This document shows positions 14,657 through 21,833 of a stretch of 29,943 nucleotides of DNA, piece by piece. Under the pieces are notes generated by a model. That model worked only from the letters and a program-made list of their open reading frames with translations. It had not been told where the DNA came from and made no database searches. Position 1 is the first letter of the stretch. Every line of letters starts with the position of its first letter. The position numbers and the translations under genes are program-made. Source of the stretch: a virus; IMG/VR virus record IMGVR_UViG_3300043540_000165, positions 1 through 29,943 of that record; one strand, written 5' to 3'.

Positions 14657-15096
14657 GGCCGGATGAGTGGCCGCATCCGGTCCCTCTCCGGCTCCTCATC
14701 CATCGGTCCATCCACCAGGAGGATCTTTGCGATGGCGGCGCGGACGGCCCGCGCGGCTGCCCGGATGCCAACGATGTGACGTGCGGGAAGTGCGGGCACC
14801 AGCACACGGTTGGGGACACCAATGCGCCTGGCGCCTGCCCGCATTGCGGCTCCTGGCAATACACCATCAATCGCTGCTCGCATTGCCGGCTGGACGACCT
14901 GGATCACGTGCGTTCGCACTCGGCCGCCGGCCGCCTGTTCGAGCGGGTCCTCGAACTGGAGTTCGATGCGGCCCACTTCAGTGTCCCCTGGAGCGACGTG
15001 ACATCTGAGGAGGTGCGCGGGCTTCAGATCCTCAAGGAAGAACGCGAGCGCTACCAGCGAGAGCAAGCACGGAAGCCGCCGGTTGCGTCACCGTGA
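14650..15096 (+). CDS. -1 frame extension of tail chaperone, gpT-like with zinc ribbon
   Basis: This frame continues the chaperone after a -1 slip and adds 148 residues. The first part, with DEWPHPVPLRLLIHRSIHQ, reads as real protein from the very first codon after the slip, which is strong evidence for frameshifting. Next comes a cysteine-rich segment: CGKCGHQH, then CPHCGS and CSHC, a zinc-ribbon pattern. The C-terminus is helical and charged. An internal GTG at 14776 could start a shorter protein, but it has no ribosome-binding site and would leave 14650-14775 unexplained. In lambda the T part binds tail-tube subunits. The zinc ribbon here would be a different module. Confidence 0.7.
   Translation, partial: LLGPDEWPHPVPLRLLIHRSIHQEDLCDGGADGPRGCPDANDVTCGKCGHQHTVGDTNAPGACPHCGSWQYTINRCSHCRLDDLDHVRSHSAAGRLFERVLELEFDAAHFSVPWSDVTSEEVRGLQILKEERERYQREQARKPPVASP
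14656..14684 (+). promoter_or_regulatory. Frameshift-stimulating hairpin
   Basis: GGG at 14656-14658 plus CCGGATG at 14659-14665 pairs with CATCCGG at 14674-14680 and CCC at 14682-14684, with one bulged T at 14681 and an 8-nt loop. That makes ten base pairs, mostly G-C, and the stem starts five bases after the slippery heptamer, the spacing expected for -1 frameshifting. The zero-frame stop overlaps its base. Confidence 0.7.
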
Positions 15097-15099
15097 AGA

Positions 15100-15381
15100 T
15101 CAGTCGGCATTCTCTTGACTGTCAGCCTTCCGCCGGTAGTCAGCGCCCGGCTCCAGGCGGCCATCGGGCATCACGCGCGTAATTCTCGCATTATTCTGCT
15201 TCATGAATTTCCGGCCGATGTTCAAGAACGACTCAAACGGTTCCGCGCTCTCTCCCTCGCACAAGATCCAGGCGAGCACGTCATATTGGAGTCCGATCTT
15301 ATCCTTATTTTCGCCGCTCGCATAGTGATGCATGATGCCCGTCAGATCAAAGGCTGCCTTGATTTCCTCTTTGCTCTTCAC
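15100..15381 (-). CDS. Minus-strand small protein, moron candidate (93 aa)
   Basis: I do not recognise the family. The protein is charged and mostly helical, with KEEIKAAFDLTGIMHHYASG near the start and a single hydrophobic turn (VLAWILCEG). It is read against all surrounding tail genes and fits exactly between the stop at 15096 and the start at 15406. Composition also differs: my hand count for 15181-15360 is about 49% G+C, far below the neighbours. GTG at 15381 is the first start after an in-frame stop, but GGAGGG directly abuts it. ATG at 15333 is an alternative. The whole pattern suggests a later insertion with its own expression. Confidence 0.6.
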   Translation of the reverse strand: MKSKEEIKAAFDLTGIMHHYASGENKDKIGLQYDVLAWILCEGESAEPFESFLNIGRKFMKQNNARITRVMPDGRLEPGADYRRKADSQENAD

Positions 15382-15405
15382 CCCTCCATTTTAGAGCGGG
15401 CATAA

Positions 15406-15855
15406 ATGCCTTTCCAAGCGAAGATCACTCGCGCCCGGTTTGTGCTCGGGCCGTTCACGTCCGAGGACATGCTGACCATCGGCAACGTGGTAGTGGAGTC
15501 GATCAAAGATCGGCTCCACAAGGGCCTGAACATCAACGACCAGCCCGCCAAGCCGTTGAAACCCGGCCGCAACGGTAAGCGGGGCTATCCGGATTATAAG
15601 GCGGCGCGCGGCCTCCAGCCGTTCCGCGATTGGTTCTGGATCGGGCGTACGCTCCGGTCGCTCAAAGTGAAATCCGCCAGCGAGAACCGCTGTGTCATCG
15701 GCTTCATCGACCCGAATGCGGACCTGATCGCGCACGTGAACAACATGCGCGAGCGCGCGTTCGGCATTTCTCCCAAGGACCGCCAGGCCATGGCTGCGGC
15801 TATCAGGGCGGTATTGCGCACCGCGCGAGTGATCCAGATCAGGAAGGCCGCGTAA
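15406..15855 (+). CDS. Virion-morphogenesis/tail-completion-like protein (149 aa)
   Basis: The protein is basic and has the outline of phage virion-morphogenesis or HK97 gp10-like proteins: an N-terminal helix (MLTIGNVVVESIKDRLHKGLN), a PAKPLKPGRNGK segment, a middle W-x-G-R-T-L-R-S-L motif, an AHVNNMRERAFGIS segment and a final helix. Such proteins help close the tail or neck. The position just upstream of the tape measure gene is later than usual for gp10, so the assignment rests on shape. The ATG at 15406 follows a weak GAGCGGG site. Confidence 0.5.
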   Translation: MPFQAKITRARFVLGPFTSEDMLTIGNVVVESIKDRLHKGLNINDQPAKPLKPGRNGKRGYPDYKAARGLQPFRDWFWIGRTLRSLKVKSASENRCVIGFIDPNADLIAHVNNMRERAFGISPKDRQAMAAAIRAVLRTARVIQIRKAA

Positions 15856-18800
15856 ATGGACCAGGAATCCGTCGTTCTTGAAGTCGATCCGCGCAGTGTT
15901 CACCAGGCCATTGTCCAGGCGAACAAGGACGTGGAGTCCTGGGAGAAGGGCATCGTCGGCGCGGGCGACCGGATGCAGAAGTCGCTGGAGCGCATGGCCG
16001 ACCTGCTCATCAAGGTCAACGACAAGTCCCGCAGTTCGATGGAGCGATTGACGCAGTCCATCGAGAAGCAGGCCGCCGCATACGGCAAGACCGGCGTTGA
16101 TCGTCTCGTCGCGGAACGCGACCGTCTGATCAAGAAACTCGGCGACGAGGAGGGCATGATCAACCGCGTCCGCGCCGCCTACGAGAAGATGATCGCGGTC
16201 GAGCAGAAGAAGGACGGCGGCGGCGCGGAGGCGTTCGGCAGGCAGATCGAGCAGATGATCCGCGACCCGCTCAACGGCGCCAAGGAGGCAGCGGCGGGTC
16301 TGCTCGAAAAGGTCGGCACGATGGGCGCCTCCCTCGCGGCCGGAGTCGGGGTCCTCACCGCGATTGCTGTCGCCGGGTGGGAGGCGGCCAAGAGTCTCGG
16401 CGAGTACGGCACGCGCATTCGCGACGTGGAGTTGCGCACCGGCCTGGCGGCCAAGGAGGTCGGCCAGTTCGACTTCGCGGCCAAGGCTGTCGGCCAGGAC
16501 GTGACCATCGTCGAGCGTCTGATGCGTGGCCTGTCGCAGGCCGCCGACGACACCTCGACGCAGGGCGAGAAGGCGCGCGCCACCATGCAGCGGTTGGGCA
16601 TCGATCTCCGCACCGCGTCGGGCGAGATGAAGCCCACGTCGCTGATCTTGAGCGAGATCTCCGACGCATTGAATAAGCTCCCGGAGGGCGTCCAGCGCGA
16701 CGCCGCCGCAATGGATCTGTTCAAACGTGTGGGCGTCGAGGCCATCCCGTTCCTCACGGAGTTGAACGAGAACCTGCGCGAGGCCAAGGCACAGGGATTC
16801 GGGCCGACCGAGGACGACGTACGCCGGTTCACCGAGTACCAGCGCAATGTCGCGGAGTTGCAGACCAAGTGGGACGCGCTGATGCGGCAGTTCAAAGAGG
16901 GCCTCGTCACCACGCTCACCATCTCGATCAACTGGGTGGGCGCGGGCGTGAAGTGGTTCCTCAATACCATCACGCCCTACGGCGACGAGCAGCGCGAGCG
17001 CCAGGAAGAAGAGGACGCGCGCCAGATCGCGGCGGCCGGAGGCATCGGCGTGCATGGCTCCAGGAGCGCGCACCGCAGTCTCCAGAACCAGATGGACCAG
17101 ATGGCGGCCGGATTCATGCAGGACCGCCTGGCCATCGAGGCGCGGATCGCGGAACTGCGGAAGCAGCAGGGGGATCTGGTCGGCAACCTGAGTTGGCTGG
17201 CGTACATCGCGCCGACCCAGGACGAGCAGCAGCGCATGGCCAAGGCCGCCAGCATCCAGAAGGACATCGAGAGCATGCAGAACACCCTCGATGAAGCGGA
17301 GAAGGCCACGCGCCGCAAGGATCTCAAGGAGGGCCAGTCGTACATCGACGGCCTGCGCGCCCGGTATTTCGGCACGCACGACGGCATCGAGGCGGCGTAC
17401 CAGCAGGCCAAGAAGGACGTTGGGAATTACCGGAAGCAACTGTTCGAACCGTCGCAACTGCTCACCAAGACGGAGGCCGAGGACCTCAATAAGAAGCTGC
17501 GTGAAGCGGAGGGCCGGGAGGCGCGCGCCAAGGCATCGCTCGATGCGGAGTCGGAGCGCAAGAAGTTCCTGACGGAGAGCCAGGCGTTCATCAGGAAGGG
17601 CGATGAGGCCGAACTCGACGCCATCGGGAAGATTTACTATCAGCGGGACCTGCTGTTGCAGCAGGCCGCCAAGGTGAAGGCGACCGAGGCCGAGATTGCC
17701 GCGATCCGGAAATCCGCCGACGAGCAGACCGGCAAGGTGTTGAAGGATTCCTGGGAGAAGTTCGAGGAGTACGACCAGAAGCGCCGGATCGATCAGCAGA
17801 ACAAGTTCCTGGAGTTGTTCCTGCCCACGAAGGAGCAATTGAAAGAGTGGGAGGACGTGTTCAAGGCGCAGGAGCGCATCCAGGATATCGATGTGCAGGC
17901 GCAGAAGGAGGCACTGCGCCGGCACGCGAACGCGCAGGTAAAGCAAGCCGCGACGCCCGAGGATGCGTACCAGATCCGCGTGGACCTCGCGGTCAAGCTT
18001 GCGCAGATCGAGGTGGACCGCATCCGGCGCGAGGACGACAACGCGAAGCGCATGGTGATGGCCGCCGAGGCGCAGAAGCAGCTCTACACCGATCTCGCGG
18101 CGGCGCAGGACGAGTTGGAGGAGAAGCGCGCGCAGGCCGCCGAACGCGCTGCCGAGGAGGCCCAGCGCGAGTTCGACACGATCCAGAAGGAGGCGTCGGG
18201 CCTGTTCCACACGCTGCTCACCCGGCCCCAGGAGTTCGGCAAGCAACTGGGCAACACCCTTCGCGAGGCGATTCTGAAGCCGGTGACCGATGCGTTCGGC
18301 GGCATGATTGCGACCGCCGTGCAACCGCTCGTGGGCGGCATCGGCGGCATGTTCAAAGGCATATTCGGCACCAAGGACCCGGTGAAGGTATCGACGGATC
18401 TCAACACCGCCGCCACGGCGCAGAACTCCGCGGCCGTCGCGATGCTCACCGCCGTGCTGGCCGGATTCATGGGCATCGGTATGCCGATGTTCGCCGCGCC
18501 GAGCATTCCCGGCATCTCGGGAATCACGCTGCCGTCGTTCTCGGCGCCCGCGCCCGCGACGCGGTGGGCAGGCCTGCCGAAGTTCGCCGATGGCGGCGTC
18601 ACGACCGGTCCCACCATCGTCGGCGAGGCCGGGCCGGAGTGGGTAATCCCGCTGAAGCGGCTCCACAACATGGGCCTGCCGCCAAGCGTCAATCTCGTTG
18701 GCCACTATGGGCCCGAGACGACGGAGGCATTGGGCAAGGCGACCGGCGCGCTCATGGACATTGCACTCCCGGCTGGTCTGGCGGCGTTGGCCGGGCCGGC

Positions 18801-21210
18801 GGGAATCAGCGTTGGGGATACGCTTATGGCGCTCCTGACAGGCGCCGTGGCCGCTGCGACGCCGCCTCGGAACGACGGTGTCATGCTCGGGGTGATTCCG
18901 ATTGGGCCGCCCGGAGCGGGCAGCTATGCTGCGTTGAGCGACGAGGCGAAGCTGGCCCGCATCGCCAGCACGGCCCAAAAGGTCCAGGTGACGACGCGTC
19001 CTGGGGAGTGGATCGATATTCCTGGCGACACGATCTGGATCGGTCCTCGGCAACGATTCGCCATGCCGGGCGCCAACAACGAGGTTTGGGGAGAGGGCCT
19101 GATTCGTGAGGTGTACGATCCGTCTGTCCCGGCCAGTAAACAGCGGATCACCACTCTCGGCATTCCCGAGAACCAGCGCGGGCAGGGCGTCGGGCAGGCG
19201 TTGTATTTGGCGGCGCTGAAGCACGGGCCGATCAATTGGGAGGAGCCGTTCCAGAGCCTCAAGATCACGGAGGAGGCGTCCCAGGTGCGCGCCGCGCTGG
19301 TCCGCAAGGGCCTCGCAGAGCGCCGGGGCGACTGGATGGTGCTCACGGAAAAGGCGAGGCGGCTATTGGGGATGGACGAGGTGTTCTCTGCCTCCGTGCG
19401 CGGCCCGCGCGACCTGGAGTACATGCGCAAGCCAGCGGGGTCGAGGGGCGTGCGCGATCCGCAATCCGACTGGTACTACAAGGAGGGCGGGCGCGACGAC
19501 TGGGGCATGACGCATGACATGCACGTGGCGTCGGGGCGCAAAGGCGGCCTCAAGAGTGGGATCACGCGGCAGATCCTGATGGCCAATCGCGACCCGGAGT
19601 TGGACCCGAGCGGGATGTATATCGGGCCCCCGGTGGACGTGCCGGAGACGACCCACGCTGCGAGCATGAAGCTCGATGCGTTGCTCGGGGATCGGTTCCG
19701 GAACATCGTGTGGAAAGAAGTAAAGGGCGTCGCTCCGGGCCAAGGGCAAAAGGTCCGGTATGGCGACGAGATGTTGAGCCTGATCGAAGCGGGCAAGCGG
19801 ATCGGTAAGGACGCATCGGGGCTTTCGAGTTGGCTCAAAAAGCGATTCCCCGGCCAGCCGTTCGACACCATCGACCTTAAAAGGGCGCTCGACGAACGCG
19901 GTTGGACTGGCGGCAAACTGCCCTCCTACGACTCGGGTGGTAGTGTTGCCAGCACCGGCCTGGCGGTCGTCCACAAGGGTGAGGCGGTGATCCCGCAGGC
20001 CGACACGCTCAAGCACAGCATCGACAACCTCACGGGCGCGATGAACGGCAACGCCACGATGTTCCGGTGGTTGCTCTCGTCGGTGTTCGGCGGCCGGACA
20101 ATGGATTACCCCGTCGCGATCCCCGGCATCGGCGCGATCCAGATCCCGATGGGCAGCGGGGGCGCCAGCACCACGTTCAGTATCTCGGGCAGCGGAGGTT
20201 ATGCGCCCGTCTCTGGCGGCAGCACGACTGCGCTCGCTCCCGAGGGCGGCTATACGCCCGCGCCCTGGGCCTGGTCGAAGACCGCCCTGCCCGCCAGCGA
20301 ACTGCAACGCATCGACCAGATGGTCGGCGGGCAGGGCGGCAAGTTCCTGTCCAAGGGTGTGTTCAATCAGAAGGCACTCAAGGACGCGCTCTCCAACCTG
20401 AAAGGATCGGTGTGGAACGAGGATGCGTGGAACGCATATCCCTGGACCACGGGCGGCGTCCTGGCGGGCGGCGCGCAGGCCATTGCCACGTCGCCTGCCG
20501 CTGGCATGGCGGGCGTCTCCCTGGCCCTGGCCGGGCTGACTGGCGACCGGCGCGGCACTTGGGGCGGCGCGATGGAGTCCGCGGCCGGAGGCGCGCTGAT
20601 CGGCGATCAGGCCGGCGGGCCTTTGGGCGCGGCGGCCGGCGCGTCGTTCGGCTTCGAAGTCGCGATGTTCGAGAAGTTGTTCGGCGTGGAGTCTCCGCAG
20701 AACGAGGCGAAACGTCTGGTCAAGCAAATCTACTCGATCAACATCGACAACTCGATGGCCAGGGATATCGTCAACATCGCGCAGCAGAAGTACGCCGGGC
20801 ACGTGAGCATCGCTGTCCGCGACCCCGACGTGCGCAAGATGTTGATGCTGTACTCGCAGGCGACCGGGCAGAAGTTCCCGCTCTCGGCGAGCACGCCGCA
20901 GTCGGTGGCGCTCGCGGAATCGGGCGGCCGCTTGTACCAGCAGGCGACTTATGTGAACGGCATGCCGTACACGTTCCAGAGCAACCTGCCGGTCCTGGGC
21001 GGCTACCAGACCGGCACGTATCCCATGCCGGGCGGCGCTCCTCTCTCGCTTCAGGTGAATGTCTCCGGCCAGGGCGCGGCGCAGTTCGTCGCCGGTCAGG
21101 TGGTGACGCCGGAGTTTGTGCAGGCCCAGTGGTCGAGCGCGGGGGCGTCCAGCAACGGGCGCCTCCAGAACTCGGCCATGATCCAGCAGCCGGGCCTGCT
21201 GGTGTCCTGA
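15856..21210 (+). CDS. Tape measure protein with inserted segment (1784 aa)
   Basis: The tape measure sets tail length and is threaded through the tube. Residues 1-150 and about 560-800 are charged, helical and coiled-coil-like, with one hydrophobic helix at about 157-182. The usual tape-measure motif with DGG, then GEAGPEWVIPL, occurs at 912-933. A second, weaker copy with SGG and GEAVIPQ is at 1361-1381. Between them lie about 420 residues that do not look like tape measure, including a GNAT-like R-x-x-G-x-G motif at 1108-1113 and more AT-rich codons than the flanks. A Gly/Ala-rich hydrophobic region covers about 1532-1609. AGGAAGG eight bases upstream fixes the start. It is the longest gene in the window. 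Confidence 0.88.
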   Translation: MDQESVVLEVDPRSVHQAIVQANKDVESWEKGIVGAGDRMQKSLERMADLLIKVNDKSRSSMERLTQSIEKQAAAYGKTGVDRLVAERDRLIKKLGDEEGMINRVRAAYEKMIAVEQKKDGGGAEAFGRQIEQMIRDPLNGAKEAAAGLLEKVGTMGASLAAGVGVLTAIAVAGWEAAKSLGEYGTRIRDVELRTGLAAKEVGQFDFAAKAVGQDVTIVERLMRGLSQAADDTSTQGEKARATMQRLGIDLRTASGEMKPTSLILSEISDALNKLPEGVQRDAAAMDLFKRVGVEAIPFLTELNENLREAKAQGFGPTEDDVRRFTEYQRNVAELQTKWDALMRQFKEGLVTTLTISINWVGAGVKWFLNTITPYGDEQRERQEEEDARQIAAAGGIGVHGSRSAHRSLQNQMDQMAAGFMQDRLAIEARIAELRKQQGDLVGNLSWLAYIAPTQDEQQRMAKAASIQKDIESMQNTLDEAEKATRRKDLKEGQSYIDGLRARYFGTHDGIEAAYQQAKKDVGNYRKQLFEPSQLLTKTEAEDLNKKLREAEGREARAKASLDAESERKKFLTESQAFIRKGDEAELDAIGKIYYQRDLLLQQAAKVKATEAEIAAIRKSADEQTGKVLKDSWEKFEEYDQKRRIDQQNKFLELFLPTKEQLKEWEDVFKAQERIQDIDVQAQKEALRRHANAQVKQAATPEDAYQIRVDLAVKLAQIEVDRIRREDDNAKRMVMAAEAQKQLYTDLAAAQDELEEKRAQAAERAAEEAQREFDTIQKEASGLFHTLLTRPQEFGKQLGNTLREAILKPVTDAFGGMIATAVQPLVGGIGGMFKGIFGTKDPVKVSTDLNTAATAQNSAAVAMLTAVLAGFMGIGMPMFAAPSIPGISGITLPSFSAPAPATRWAGLPKFADGGVTTGPTIVGEAGPEWVIPLKRLHNMGLPPSVNLVGHYGPETTEALGKATGALMDIALPAGLAALAGPAGISVGDTLMALLTGAVAAATPPRNDGVMLGVIPIGPPGAGSYAALSDEAKLARIASTAQKVQVTTRPGEWIDIPGDTIWIGPRQRFAMPGANNEVWGEGLIREVYDPSVPASKQRITTLGIPENQRGQGVGQALYLAALKHGPINWEEPFQSLKITEEASQVRAALVRKGLAERRGDWMVLTEKARRLLGMDEVFSASVRGPRDLEYMRKPAGSRGVRDPQSDWYYKEGGRDDWGMTHDMHVASGRKGGLKSGITRQILMANRDPELDPSGMYIGPPVDVPETTHAASMKLDALLGDRFRNIVWKEVKGVAPGQGQKVRYGDEMLSLIEAGKRIGKDASGLSSWLKKRFPGQPFDTIDLKRALDERGWTGGKLPSYDSGGSVASTGLAVVHKGEAVIPQADTLKHSIDNLTGAMNGNATMFRWLLSSVFGGRTMDYPVAIPGIGAIQIPMGSGGASTTFSISGSGGYAPVSGGSTTALAPEGGYTPAPWAWSKTALPASELQRIDQMVGGQGGKFLSKGVFNQKALKDALSNLKGSVWNEDAWNAYPWTTGGVLAGGAQAIATSPAAGMAGVSLALAGLTGDRRGTWGGAMESAAGGALIGDQAGGPLGAAAGASFGFEVAMFEKLFGVESPQNEAKRLVKQIYSINIDNSMARDIVNIAQQKYAGHVSIAVRDPDVRKMLMLYSQATGQKFPLSASTPQSVALAESGGRLYQQATYVNGMPYTFQSNLPVLGGYQTGTYPMPGGAPLSLQVNVSGQGAAQFVAGQVVTPEFVQAQWSSAGASSNGRLQNSAMIQQPGLLVS

Positions 21211-21211
21211 T

Positions 21212-21373
21212 CTATTGCAGCCTCCGTCGTGGCGTGGGGCGATCCTCCGCGTCATTCGTGGGGGCGTTCCATCGCTCCAGCGCTCCGGCCAACCGCTCGA
21301 CGGCGGCGCCAAGCGCGGTGGCCAAACGCACGATGGTTCTGCACTCTTCGATTACTTCCTGCTCGCGGGTCAT
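21212..21373 (-). CDS. Minus-strand small helical protein, moron candidate (53 aa)
   Basis: The frame starts with ATG at 21373 and has AAAGGA five bases upstream, a better ribosome-binding site than most genes nearby. The product is one long amphipathic helix (residues 1-40, with RTIVRLATALGAAVERLAGAL) and a basic tail. I do not recognise it. It lies wholly in the gap between the tape measure stop (21210) and the next tail gene (21437), on the opposite strand. A longer in-frame version beginning at 21544 would overlap the next tail gene and is rejected. Confidence 0.5.
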   Translation of the reverse strand: MTREQEVIEECRTIVRLATALGAAVERLAGALERWNAPTNDAEDRPTPRRRLQ

Positions 21374-21436
21374 GGTGGTCCTTTCGGCACTATCCATTCC
21401 TCCGGCCCCGGCGACGCCGCAAGGTCTTTCGTAACG

Positions 21437-21829
21437 ATGCCCGGCAACGTCCAAAACGCGGATCCAAATGGGGTGATGCCCTTCGCCCTCTGCACCGCGT
21501 TCAGCGAGTCGCGCGAGTACGTCCAATTGCAGGCGCAATACCACGACGGCACCATCCAGCGCTCGCAGTTGGCCAGCACCGCGCGGCGCACGTTCCAGGT
21601 TTCGCAGCGATTGAACGCGGCGAAGGCTGCCGCACTCAAGACGTTTTGGGATGGCCAGCAGGGCGGGGTGGTCCCGTTCATCTTCTACAACCTAATCGAA
21701 GGCACTTACGATCCGAACGGCAACTCGCTGCAGGGCCGGTACACGGTCGTGTTCCGGGGCAACTGGTCGCAGACCACCGGCCTGGCGCGCACCGATGTTC
21801 AGAACCTCGAACTGATCGAAGTCGCTTAA
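21437..21829 (+). CDS. Minor tail protein, DUF2460/gpM-like (130 aa)
   Basis: The segment AAALKTFWDGQQGGVVPFIFYN (about residues 63-84) matches the pattern of small distal-tail proteins, in which a helix leads to an F-W/F-x-x-x-x-G turn and an aromatic strand. The protein then ends in beta strands (GRYTVVFRGNW). Its position right after the tape measure is that of lambda M. The same segment recurs near residue 80 of the next, very large tail protein, so the two share a domain. The start at 21437 is chosen because the upstream part of the frame is a shadow of the antisense gene. The ribosome-binding site is weak. Confidence 0.6.
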   Translation: MPGNVQNADPNGVMPFALCTAFSESREYVQLQAQYHDGTIQRSQLASTARRTFQVSQRLNAAKAAALKTFWDGQQGGVVPFIFYNLIEGTYDPNGNSLQGRYTVVFRGNWSQTTGLARTDVQNLELIEVA

Positions 21830-21833
21830 TTCT

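Noticed and set aside
15115-15405. + strand frame of 96 codons in the tail gap
   Set aside because: It has no ribosome-binding site. The minus-strand frame has more protein-like composition, but this is the least certain choice.
19174-19200. Full GNAT acetyltransferase in the tape measure
   Set aside because: Only the R-x-x-G-x-G motif is visible. The other GNAT motifs are not clear, so I claim a GNAT-like motif and not an enzyme.
15391-19224. 1277-codon open frame on the minus strand
   Set aside because: It lies opposite the tape measure gene, is rich in Arg, Leu and His, and has no recognisable domain. It is a typical GC-rich shadow frame.
21215-21436. N-terminal extension of the minor tail gene
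   Set aside because: The added residues are low-complexity and lie over the antisense gene. The domain begins after the ATG at 21437.
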